This document shows, in pieces, positions 50,050 through 61,000 of a stretch of 64,000 nt of DNA. Location of the stretch: assembly GCA_946699065.1 (NCBI GenBank), contig CAMPDV010000432.1, forward strand, positions 1-64,000. The letters run 5' to 3'. Origin of the DNA: Loxodes magnus. Taxonomy: Eukaryota > Ciliophora > Karyorelictea > Loxodida > Loxodidae. How positions within the stretch are numbered: the stretch's first letter is position 1; each line of letters starts with the position of its first letter. The translations under genes were made by a program, and so were the position numbers. Under the pieces are notes generated by a model. That model saw only the letters and a list, made by a program, of their open reading frames with translations, had not been told where the DNA came from and searched no databases.

Positions 50050-50960
50050 TAGTACGTTCTGAAGCTTGCTAAATAGAAGTTTCGAATTGTTTTATTTTTT
50101 TAAACTGCTCTTTTCTTGTTTGGCTATATTGTTTATACTTATTTACCAATCAAATTTATAGTTTGTGTATGAAGTTTTTCATTCTTGAATGATTTTGTAG
50201 TTATGAAAGTTGACGCTTTCTTTGTTAAAGATATTTGAGTTTTTATAAACCCATTTAAGGATATAAGCTAAAGAACCTAATGCTTCATAGCATAATCTAC
50301 TTATTTCTTCTTAAAAACCTTTAACTAACTTATTCTTGTTCACTTTCTATTCGATTTCTATTTTCTTTTCTCTTGCTAAGAATGCTTATGTATCAATATT
50401 CTCTAATCCAATACTAATAAATTACTAATCTAAACTTCAAAGATCTGTCTTTAACAAATATAGAATTGAAATTAGTTAAAGTAGCTTTAAAATTGTACTT
50501 CTAGTATCAATACTCTATTATAGCAGACTCATATCAAGTCTATAATTTAAATTGGAACTAATTAATTTTATTCCAAGGACCTGGGATATATTTTCTTCAT
50601 TGAACTCTGATCTTTATAAATCTACTGTCAATTAAAAGCTTCTTTCAGTAAGGAATTAAAACTTCACAATTCTTCCAGAAGAAATTCGCTCTAAAAAGCG
50701 GATTAAACTATTTAAAAGGCTGAAAGTTAGCCAAGATTTATAACTACTTATTTTAAAGCTATTTAATACCTCTTTACTTAAGTAAATACTTATTATTTTC
50801 CTTTAACCCTTTTACTTTTATAATATCTTCTTAACTTACTTTTTGAAATCGTAGATATTTCGAATTTTTCATGAATGTTAAATTTCCTTTTGCAGAAGTA
50901 TCTTGGTATCTTATTTAATAATAGTCTATTAAATAGGAGATAATGATTCTATAAAGTCTA
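50050..50960 (-). other. Possible minus-strand coding segment, family unknown
   Basis: One minus-strand frame reads for about 300 residues with balanced Glu, Lys, Asp, Gly and Leu and helical periodicity, for example S-I-D-T-R-S-T-I-L-K-L-L-Q-L, E-N-I-D-T-Q-A-F-L-A-R-E-K-K and E-E-I-S-R-L-C-Y-E-A-L-G-S-L. I cannot find a convincing start, a defined end or a family. Openness alone is not evidence here. It may be an exon of a helical-repeat protein, a decayed gene, or chance. Confidence 0.28.
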
Positions 50961-53900
50961 TTTTATTTGACTGATAAGATTAAGTTACTATACTTTTAAT
51001 CCTCTGATTCTATTGCTGTTGTCATAATTATAGATAGTTCTTTATTTTAATCATCTAAACTCTAAATTGTATCACCTTTAGTGAACTTTAAAAGGCTTAA
51101 TTTTTGAGATATTTTATTTTGGTTTATTATGTTTCTGTAAAATTTAAATTGTACTCTGATAAGATATTTTTAACTTTGTTATCTATAATACTTAGTTTTT
51201 CTAAATGAGCACTTTAAGAAAATTGAGGATTATCGCTTCAGCAACAAAAATGCATCTAATTCCTTCATCAAACATAATAACTAATCTCTAAAAGTCCTTT
51301 TAGCTCTATAATACTAAGTTAATAAAGCTGTTATTGCACAAATTAGAATGAAGATTTAGAGTTTTGCAATAGTAGCTATTTTGTAAATATACACACTCTA
51401 TTGATAATCATTCTGTTATTTTTATATTCTGCAACTATTCGTCGTAGCTAACAAAAATACTTTGGAGTAACTAGGTCTGTATCCATAAATTTTAAAAGCT
51501 TCAATAATTAATTAGATTATCTTCTCCAGCTATAATATTATTAAGGTCTCTGCTGTTTTTGGGTCTATATTGGTAATTACAATTTTAAGTATATTAATTA
51601 TATTTTCCAAGCGAACTAATTTGAGAGCTTGTCTATATTAATAGCAGCTAGAAGCTACCTCTCTTTAAACCTTTTTATAGATAATTTGAAATCTATTTCA
51701 TCTATAAATTTCAATCAAGCCTGCAGCAGATAATGCATTAAACCAGTACAACTTGAAGAATATAAGGGATAAAATAAGGAGCAGCCAATTGAAAAAATCA
51801 TTCACTAGATATTTTCTGCTTAAGTAATTAAAAAGTCAGAAATGCGAATAATAATTACTTAATTGCTCTATATCAGTATAATTATATTTGCACTCTTGCT
51901 GCTCCTTTTAAATAGTTATAGTAAGCTTTACATCAGCGAAAGCATAATTCAGAATCACAATAGAATAGAGATCATCTTCTCGAATAATCCAATGAAATAG
52001 AAATTATATCATTTATCATATTCCTTAGATACTTTTAGCATCAAACTCATAGCAAAGCTCTAGTAAATTTCGAAAACCGGAAAAATAACTAGGAAATGTA
52101 GAGTAATGGACAGCAATGTAAAAGATAATAAAAATTGACTTTATTAATTCCTAATTTTAAGCCTAAATTTCAAGTTTATTTAATTATTTCCACAATACTA
52201 GCAATAAAAGTCATCAGTATAAAAGGCTAAATTTATAAATAATTCTATCATATCTCAGTCTATTTTTAGTTGAGGGATTTACTGATAGACTTGATACAAA
52301 TAAATAAAACTTTAATTAAGTAAATCATATTAATTAGTAATCAAAATAATAGCGGGAAAATATTTTGAATTTTCTAATCAAATTCATAAAACTTATAGAA
52401 GTCTAAGTTGGATCTGAGATCTTGAAGTAATGTGCCCAAACAATTATCCGACCTTAGAAGGAAATTTAAGCTAAATACTATGAAATTTTTTGCAATTATT
52501 CACGATGGTCATTGTTCGCAGAAACTGATTAACAAAAAATCCTTTTTATTTTAAGAGACTAGAGTAAGCAAAAGAGAAAGTTTAGCTGATCTCAAACATT
52601 CGAAGTAAAATATTAATCAAGCTATTTAATTTTTTTAATTATAGTAAGCTCTAAAACTATAGATTTTTTTATTAACTCGATCTTTAATGTAATTAATTTG
52701 TTTTCATTCGAAAAATACACTTTAAACTTGCCTGTAGCTTTGATATCTCTAATTTCCTAATTATTTCTAAAAAAATTCTTTTTCTTTTTTTTCGTAAAAT
52801 AAGAGCACTTATAAATAATTTCCTCATATAAGTTTTTAAAATATTACCCCTTTTGCTACTATTTTTATTAGTAGCATTATTTAATATGAGATACTAAATT
52901 ATATAGATTCACTGTTATTATTTATTTACTTAATTCTAAATTTTGAATGTCAAATCCTTGCTTTTTTTCTTGCATTTTCATCTTAAAAATTTGAGATATA
53001 TTTTCATCGTTTTTATCTCATATCTGTCTATGTTTTATTTTATTTTCCCTTAATGTTCAATAGATTTTATCTAAAATAATTTAGTTTAAGCAATTATAGA
53101 ATTTAGAAATAATTATTCTTAATCTAGAGGCTAAACTCTGATTGTTGAAACTCCATTATCAGAACTTAACCAATTAATTTAGATACTTTTTTAAATGATT
53201 TAGAATTTTTGTTTCTTATCTTTTGTAATTCCATCCAATCACTAATTTTACCCATTTTTTCATTTTTTTACTGTCTCTCATAACCTTTCTGCTTAATAGG
53301 CTACTTCATAGTTTTTCCTTAAGAGTGTTTATGCTTTATTGATATTTATTCTGCTTAAAAAACTTATAATATTCCTTTAACTTTATATCCTTAGTTTTCA
53401 TATTGAATCCATTTAGTTACTTAGAACTTATTTTATTCTATTGTCTATTATTCAAATATACATTAAAATATTTAGAAGCAAGAATAGGTAGCAAAGTTCC
53501 TAAGCATAAATGTTTTTAACTAGAATAAGAGTAAGAAATAACGACATTTTGGGTGATTTAATCTATATAATCGATAGATACTATAATAGTGACTTAACTG
53601 CCATTATATAGCTTAACTGCTACCTAAATAATACCTTTGTTATGCTTTCTCTTTATTCAAATTTGCCTTTTTTATTTTACTTACCTTATCCTGGTTCTTG
53701 TGAGTTGTATTTTCCTAGATAGGAATTAAGAGATAGAAAATAGAGATAGCTGTATTAGAAATGGGGCAACTGTTGACTGTAGTATTAAAGAGAAGCTTTA
53801 AGAATGGCTAAAAGGAATTAGATTAGCATAGTATTTAATAAGTTTAAGTGATTAGATATTATTGCATAAGCAGCTGTTAATTTGTCTTACTCTAGCAGTT

Positions 53901-54192
53901 CTAGTTATTAGTAATTTCTCATTTCTATGACTGCTAAATGCTTAGTATAACTAGCTCTATATACTTTTCTTTTATTCTTAAATTAAGCATTTCATTGGCC
54001 TTAATATTAGTAAAAGTTATTATATTGTAAACAAGTAAGAATAGGAAATAAAATAATAAGGAGAAGGCTGTAACTGCCTAGGGAGTAGAGGCTAGTAAAT
54101 TGAATAAAAAGGGAATTTTATTGGAGATAAGAATTTAATTAAATCAGTTATTAATGGAAAGCCAATAAAGAGCAAACTAGCCAATCTCTAGG
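50961..54192. other. Intergenic, about 3.2 kb; no gene supported
   Basis: AT-rich sequence. A minus-strand stretch near 52900-53480 gives a Lys/Gln/Glu-rich translation (for example K-Q-P-I-K-Q-K-G-Y-E-R-Q-Q-K-N-E-K-M) and could be part of an unannotated gene, but a second frame over the same bases looks equally plausible. No family motif was seen. Confidence 0.45.
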
Positions 54193-55302
54193 ATGTCTAC
54201 TTTTTTAGGATCTAATAATTTCAAAGGATGGGATTCTTTAACTAAAGGTAAAAGGCGAGAGAAGCAAGTCTCCCATCTGGTGTCAATGAGTTCAAATCTA
54301 GCAATGATTAACTGTGTGAGATTTTCGTATGATGATAAATATATTGCTTCAGCTTGCTATGATGGAAATATCTATATTTATAACGTAAAAAACACTAAGC
54401 TAGTTTATACATTAAGTACTCAGCAGTACTTACAGAAGGATCGAGCGATTAATTAAAATGAAATGCCTGTTACAAGTTTAAGATGAAGACCAGGAGGAAA
54501 AAATATCAGGTCTAAGAACATTATTTTAAGCGTCAACGCTGATGGCTCTCTTATGCACTGACATGTTTAATCTAAGAAGCCTCTTACAAAAATCTATGAC
54601 CCAGGTAATTAATTATTATGTGTTGATTATAACTTTGATGGTAGCTAATTCGTGGCAAGTGGTAAAAACTCAGAGCTATTAGTCTTTGATGAAGCTGAAA
54701 GGAAACTCAGCTTTAAATTTAAAATAAATGCAGTTAATCCAGGACATAGTTCAAGAGTATTTTCAGTAAAATACCACAACCCTAATGTGATAATTAGTGG
54801 AGGCTGGGATAATACCATTTAAATTTGAGATGTAAGAACACAAGAAATCGTAGACTAAATATATGGACCTTTTATATCAGGAGATAGTTTAGATTCTTCA
54901 GAAGATACTATTTTGGCTGGAAGCTTACGAAAGCAGAAAAATTTATAATTATTCGACTTCTCTACCAGAAAAATTTTAACTACTATTCCTTGAGAAGACG
55001 AAAGGGAAATTACTAAGTACGATACTTAAATTTATGGAGCTTAATTCTCTAAAAATAATATGGGTGAACTAATACTTGCAGGAGGATCAAGTGGAAAGTA
55101 AAATAGAAGATCAGGAAATGAAGCCAAGTTTTTTGATAGATCAAAAAATTATCAGATGATTTCAGCAATTCTAGATTTACCTGGACCAGTTTTCAGTGTT
55201 GATTTTAGTAATAATGGAGGACTAGCTTGCTTAGGTTGTGGTGATGGTGTGTTGAGGATCTTTAATTTGTACAAAAAGAAAGAAGTTTCAAACTTCTAGT
55301 GA
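54193..55302 (+). CDS. WD40-repeat protein
   Basis: A 369-residue beta-propeller protein, probably a protein-interaction scaffold; its specific complex is not recognisable. Repeats can be followed from C-V-R-F-S-Y-D-D-K-Y-I-A-S-A-C-Y-D-G (residues ~41-58), through S-L-R-W-R-P-G-G and S-V-N-A-D-G-S-L-M-H-W, C-V-D-Y-N-F-D-G-S-Q-F-V-A-S-G, and V-I-I-S-G-G-W-D-N-T-I-Q-I-W-D-V-R (the classic GH-WD type). The last is V-D-F-S-N-N-G-G-L-A-C-L-G-C-G-D-G-V-L-R. Trp is TGA in L-R-W-R, M-H-W-H, Q-I-W-D and I-P-W-E, but TGG in G-W-D-S and G-G-W-D, so both codons are used inside one gene. The frame is intact. The end is TAG TGA; the TAG is taken as a final Gln. The gene converges on eEFSec, 418 bp away. 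Confidence 0.9.
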
Positions 55303-55720
55303 ATTATTCTAAAATTAATGCTTTATCTATTTTTTCCAATCGAATTAAGAAATTACTTTACCAAATATAGATAATCAAATCATAATGATATTCTTTAATT
55401 TAGTTCTATAGGAAATATCCTAATACCATTCTTAGATTTTTACTGTAGCATAATAAAAATAAATTATAAGTTTGAACTTATCATTCAACTATCTTATTTT
55501 TCTAAATAATAATCACTATGCTAGCTTTGCTATAATCGAGGTTTCTATGATAAGTCATTATTATTAAGTAAAAATACCCCCTTTGGTTTAAATTGAAATT
55601 AAGAATTTCATTTCAAAGGTTTAATTGAAGAGTTGATGGAATGATTTTGATTATGCAAGTTGATTAAAAATAAAAATAGCAACTTAATTATTACTTTCAA
55701 TGCATTTAAATGTATTTAAA
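55303..55720. other. Intergenic between convergent WD40 and eEFSec genes
   Basis: AT-rich 418-bp spacer containing both 3' ends. I looked for a SECIS-like or terminator hairpin and saw none. Confidence 0.5.
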
Positions 55721-57301
55721 TCACTAAAGGAGAGCTTTTGATTTATCATATAAGAACTTCTTAAAGTTAAGAGTAGCTTGCTGGCCTTTATCTCCTTCTT
55801 CTACTCCGCTATAAAAAACTGCTTTAAACTTTCCGCTTTTGCCAAAAGAATCTTCAACCTTTCCTACTTTTTAGTTTTAAAGATAGACAGTCAAGCCTAT
55901 GAATTTGGAAATATCGCTTCCTTTTTTAAACATGTCTTTTACTATACAAGTGTTTTAGTCATGAATTCTTTCTACTACTCCTGTTTTACTCTTAGTTTTA
56001 AAAATCCTTGGAGGGCTTGGATATCCAATATAAGTAGGGAAAACTTCTGTTTAAACTAATTCTTATATTTTTCCGGAAAAAGCAATTCTGCATAAATTCA
56101 AGTTTATTTCTGTATCTAGCTTAGAACCTATTATCACTGCATCTGTTTTGCAAAGAATTGCCTGTTCTAACGTTATCCATGCGAAGATACTTAATTTTTC
56201 TTTAGGATTGACTGATTCTTGAAATGGATAATCCTAATTTGGAACATATTACGTTTACCCAGAAATACCAGAGAATAGAATGATAGTTCCCATAACAGTT
56301 TCACTGCCACATGTAATATGATATTTCTACTTGCTGCATACTTGACGCTTATAGTATTTTATTAAGTTGAAGTCTATTATAAAACTTTGTACTTTTTGAA
56401 CTAAACCAGGAGTACAAACTATTCCCCGCTCAACAAGTTTAGGATCGAATTGAGTTACACAAATTCCTACTCTATCTCCCTATCGGGCATTTTGAACTCC
56501 TTTATGGAACATTTGAATAGATTTTACTCTTTTATTTTCAAATCCTGCTATGCAGATTTAATCTCCCACTTAAAGCCTTCCTTAAAGAATTGTACCTGTA
56601 AGTACAGTTCCCTAACCTTTAACTGGAAAGCAATGATCTACAGGCATGTATAATGGACCTTATTCATTTCTCGGAGGCAAAGACTCGATAGATTCCTAAA
56701 TAATTTGAATTAGCTTTTCAATATTAACAGGTACTTAATCTTTAGGACATGCAGCTACATTTACACTTTTTAAGACTTATCCAAAGGTAGTTGATCCCAG
56801 CATCTTTTAAACCTTTTCATTTACTTTCTAGAGTTAAGCTTCGTCAATTAAGTCAATTTTATTAATAACAGCTATCAGATTTTTAGATTTCAGTAATAAC
56901 TCAGCTATCACTATGCATTCAGCTGTTTAAGTCTATATTCCTTTAGTTCCATCTATTACTAATAACATCATATCGATAATTTAAGCTCCAGCTAGTATAG
57001 TTTAGATCAAAGAAGCATGACCAGGACAGTCTACTAGAGTAAATTAAAGTAATTCATATTACTAACCATACAACTACAAAGCCTGCTAATTCAATTGTTC
57101 TGGCATTGGTACTTTAAAGCAAGAAAACCCTAAATCCAGAGTAATTCCTCTTTCCTAGCTTTAAGGATGCTTATCTAGAGCTGCAGTGGATAATTCAGTA
57201 CTTAGAACTTTTACAAGAGAAGTTTTGCCGGAATCAATATGTCCAAGTACTCCTATATTGATATTGAAGACCTTTTAGGATTGCTATTTTCCTTCAACCA
57301 T
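55721..57301 (-). CDS. EEFSEC: Selenocysteine-specific elongation factor eEFSec (SelB-type translation GTPase)
   Basis: A 526-residue GTPase that delivers Sec-tRNA(Sec) to ribosomes paused at recoded UGA codons. The N-terminus reads N-I-N-I-G-V-L-G-H-I-D-S-G-K-T-S (P-loop G-H-I-D-S-G-K-T, residues 20-27), then S-T-A-A-L-D-K-H-P-Q-S-Q-E-R-G-I-T-L-D-L-G-F-S, near identical to animal eEFSec and unlike eEF1A. Further motifs are D-C-P-G-H (91-95) and N-K-I-D (147-150). The residues lining the selenocysteine pocket in human eEFSec (Asp-His and Arg) are kept: V-D-H-C-F (221-225) and F-D-P-K-L-V-E-R-G (285-293). Domain 4 is present (G-V-V-E-R-I-H-D, F-G-K-S-G-K-F-K). No in-frame TGA occurs before the final TAG TGA, so the protein does not depend on UGA readthrough. 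The frame is intact and slightly shorter than the human protein. Divergent to the MFS gene. Confidence 0.95.
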
Positions 57302-57770
57302 AATTCAACAAAAAAAAGAGAAAGGTAAAAATCTTAATTTAATAAGCCTTAATTAAATATAATAGGCTTCCCTTCTACTTATTATTTAAGTCTCATTATT
57401 TTATCTTTATTATACTATTCTTATAGTGGAATAGTTCAAAATATTATACCAGTATTTTACTACTATTCAGCAGGATATAATTATCTGCTTATAGTGTAAA
57501 TTAGAGTTAAATTAGTATCAAGGAATAAGTTTAATTGAACTAATATAGCAGATATATATTATTCAGTTACTAGGAAAGGAAGAAGTTCCTAAGTTCATAA
57601 TGAGGTATCTTAAAGTTAATTTAGGTTTATCTATCATTCTTTACCTGTGCTAATATATAGATTATTAATCTATGGTTTATGCAATGAAGATAATTAATTT
57701 TATTAGTTATTCTAGAATAAAAAGCAAAGCTAGCAAAGTTAACTTCATTGAAAGAGTTAGTTAATTAAAA
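57302..57770. other. Intergenic between divergent eEFSec and MFS genes
   Basis: AT-rich 469-bp spacer that should hold two promoters. No specific element was recognised. Confidence 0.5.
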
Positions 57771-59315
57771 ATGGCTTAGAATTTGAGATGCTAATAATTT
57801 GTTTAGTTCTCTTTATCCTTTTTTGCATTTGCTGTACTCTTTACTATAAGATAAACATGAAGCATGGTAAAAGAAGATGTTCATATTTAACTTGACTTTT
57901 CCTACTCCTCTTTAGGAACTATAGATGCCTTTTTTTTCCTCAGTTACTCGATATCTAACTATATAGGTGGATTAATAGCTGATAGATAAAACAGGAGAAA
58001 TTTGATTTTTTTTAGTGATTGTGCATCTGGGTTAGTTTTTCTAATGATTTCAGTAATGGGATGGTTTTATTTCTCTTATGAAGTTGTTTTTGTTCTTATG
58101 TTTATTTTATTGGGAGTCGTGTAAGGACTCGCCTGGCCTCCTTGCTTGGCAGTTTGTAATGTTTGAATTCAATCATCAATAAGAGCATTTATTATAGGTA
58201 TTTTTATGATTTCTCCTAATATTGGAAATGTTATTGGTGAATAAGGATCTGGCATTATCTAGACGAAGGGCCATATGAAATGGTTTATATCATGCATTTT
58301 TGCAAGCGCTCTTTCCATTTTTACTGGAATTATTGTTTATCTGTTTCTAAAAGTTAATCCTTAAGAAGCTGGTTTTAAAAGTTTAGAAAGTGGCAAGTCT
58401 GCAGAAGGATTGAAAGCAAGTAACGAGATGCAACCAATAGGTTTTATAGAGGCTTGGAAAATTCCAAGAGTTTTAGTATATGCTCTATCTTACTTTTGCT
58501 CTAGACTCATTGACCTTAGTATGATGTTCTGACTTCCTACGTTCTTAAAAGATAATTTAGACATAAGTGCATAGAACACAGGATTTGTTACAAGCATGTA
58601 TGAGATAGGATCAATAGTTGGTAGTGTAATATCTGGATATATTGTCAATAGATTAGGTAAAAGAGCTTGTGTAACTGTTCCTTGGTTTTTGCCTGCTATT
58701 ATATTTCTTTTTTTGATACACTCTTCTAAATTCGGCGCTAAGATTTATATAATAGTACTGATATGTGGAATGAGTATTGGAGGGGCAGAAAACTTAATAG
58801 CAGCAGTTCCTTCTGATATTGGTAGTCAATGAGAAATCCTTTACAACAAGAAAGTTACAGCAACAGTATCAGGAATTATGGAAGGAACAGGAGCATTAGG
58901 TGCAGCCATAGGCTAAATAATAATAGGAGAACTAAGAAGTCACTTAGGATGAAACTCAGTATTTTACTTTCTGGTGATAATATGTATCTTTAGTATTTTG
59001 CTACTGGTGCCTTACTCTATTTCAGATACCATAGATTTATACAAGTAGAGAAAAGATAATCTAGAAATGAAGCAAGAATCGGCTATTCAATTAGCCGAAG
59101 AAAAATAATTAACTTAATCAACTTTTAAACCTAAATAGTATTTTAACTAGAAGACACTTAAGCTTATTACTGATATAATCATTTATAATTATATTTTTAA
59201 AGTTCTTAGTTTGATGTTTATAAGCTACAAAACGGCTCTAATATCTATATATTCTAGCATCATTAATTTATATAGTAATCTGCTACAACTAGGTAAGCTT
59301 TAATTATTTAGTTGA
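57771..59315 (+). CDS. Major facilitator transporter, SLC37/GlpT (sugar-phosphate exchanger) type
   Basis: Twelve-helix transporter of up to 514 residues, close to the usual length of SLC37 and bacterial GlpT proteins, which exchange organic phosphates for inorganic phosphate. Family signs: a short helix 1, then V-K-E-D-V-H, L-G-T-I-D-A-F-F-F-L-S-Y, and G-G-L-I-A-D-R-Q-N-R-R-N (the MFS loop 2-3 motif) near residue 70. Also seen are Q-G-L-A-W-P-P-C, S-S-I-R-A-F, and in the second half G-S-V-I-S-G-Y-I-V-N-R-L-G-K-R followed by G-I-M-E-G-T-G-A-L-G-A-A-I-G-Q. Trp is TGA in T-W-S, V-W-I, F-W-L, Q-W-E and G-W-N. The conserved part ends near 59110 at A-E-E-K followed by TAA; the next in-frame TGA is at 59313, and the intervening translation looks non-coding. 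The true stop is therefore uncertain. Substrate not determined. Confidence 0.87.
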
Positions 59316-59769
59316 ATAGGTTAGGGTAATATTAAGAGATATTTTCATTATTCAATAGTCAATTTTAAATGTTTACTATATCAAAAATCCCTTCATCTTA
59401 AGATTCTAATAACTATGCTATTATGAATACATTAAACTACTCTGCTTCTATATATTCATCTTTTATATGATTAGTAGAAATGCATATTCTATATGAGGCT
59501 TTATATTAGCAAATTCTACGAAGCTTTTAATCCTTTTTAAAATTGACTGAGATTATCTAGTTTTGATCAATAAGAATCTTGAAAATAGACCCAACTGAAA
59601 TAAATTAAAAATAAAAAGTTTAATATCAAGTAAAAAGCGAAAATGATACTTAAGTATAAAATTCTAAGTAAAAAAGTCATAAAAGTTTTAATACACTTAA
59701 TATAAAAGTAAATTATACCTTGAAATAGAAAGTTATTAACAAATCATTAAGCATATCAGTATATTAATA
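59316..59769. other. Intergenic, no gene supported
   Basis: AT-rich spacer of about 450 bp; nothing recognised. Confidence 0.5.
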
Positions 59770-60618
59770 ATGGATTTAAATGACCGAACACTAAAATTCA
59801 TCCAGTTTAAGAAGCAATATCATCAGTATATTGAAGGAAGCAAATTGAATAAATAAGACCGAGAAATTAAATAGCCCAGATATAACTTCTGCAATTTTGA
59901 TGCTTCTAATGTTTTGTAGCCTTTTAAATTTTTTGGGTCTAAAAATGCAAGTTTGAAGTGGTAGGTGAATGAAAAGAAAGAGCCTCAAAGCTTTAAAGTA
60001 AATATAATAACACATATAAGAAAGGCGAGTTTTAGTTCCATAAAAACTGCTGAGTTATAGAAATAAGGAAACATATAATCTTAATCTTAGTGTCAATCTC
60101 CCTTTAAGCTTGAATATGAGGAAACTAAATTAGATCTTATCTCTCACAAAAAATAGACAAAGAATAAAAGTTTACTTTAGCATTAAAAATAGAGCTAAAT
60201 TTCCAATGGGCGAATCATTTTCAATCCTAACTTTCTGAAGGAGAAAAAATAAAAAAACTAATAATCTCTATAGAGTATAAAGCCATGCTAAATAATGAAG
60301 TGCTATCATAATGTTCAATAGTAGAAAAAGAAAAACAACTCCCTAGAAATAAAAGGAGTAAACATAGCAGAAAAGATGTAAACAAATAAAAAGCCTTTTT
60401 TATATTTGTAGAGTTAAGTTTAACAATATTTCATGTCATTTTCTTTAAAATTATGTTCTTTATAAAAGAGTTTTAAATTAGTCAACTAGTTAATTATTTA
60501 TAAGGCCGTTAAGTTAAATTTTATGGGTATAAAATTATTGGCTATAAATTGTGAATCAAATATGATGATTCTTAGAATCTAAGCTTAAAAAAAGAGGGTA
60601 TCTTAATACTTAAATTGA
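59770..60618 (+). CDS. Unrecognised basic protein
   Basis: Open frame from ATG to the first in-frame TGA, up to 282 residues. The first ~200 residues look coding: M-D-L-N-D-R-T-L-K-F-I-Q-F-K-K-Q, then R-Y-N-F-C-N-F-D-A-S-N-V-L, P-F-K-F-F-G-S-K-N-A-S-L-K-W, and K-L-E-Y-E-E-T-K-L-D-L. It is hydrophilic, strongly basic and rich in Gln (mostly TAA/TAG) and Lys, with no membrane segment. After about 60390 the composition becomes that of the surrounding intergenic DNA, so the real 3' end may lie there, at a UAA or UAG, or the last part may be a genuine tail. No family recognised. The reverse strand is open over the first 250 bp, but only as a shadow. Confidence 0.5.
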
Positions 60619-61000
60619 TCATAGTTATAAAGAGAAGAGTAAGTATCAATTTAAATTAATAGAAAAAGCTTTTAAGAGTATTAACCTATTGATATATATA
60701 TCTATAATTCTAGTATATTATCAAAGTTAGAAGCATTAATTTCATAAATACTCAATAAAATAACCAGCTTTAGCTTTATTTTTAACTCATCTAATATCTC
60801 TTTAAACGTCATACATATTATAAATAAAATTGTGTATCACTATTTGTAAGAGTTTTATTTGAAGTTGCAAAGCTAAATTATTTATACAATTCTTAAATAA
60901 AAAAGATAGCCTTTAAACTTCTTCATTACTAATATAATAATATGTCAACAATATGAGAAAAAGAAGGAAATATATTATTATCTCTGAACTAATTATATTG
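60619..61000. other. Intergenic, no gene supported
   Basis: AT-rich spacer between the basic protein gene and the second WD40 gene; nothing recognised. Confidence 0.5.

Noticed and set aside
55778..56653. Plus-strand ORFs of 93 and 67 residues.
   Set aside because: They are antisense to eEFSec, whose minus-strand frame is conserved throughout.
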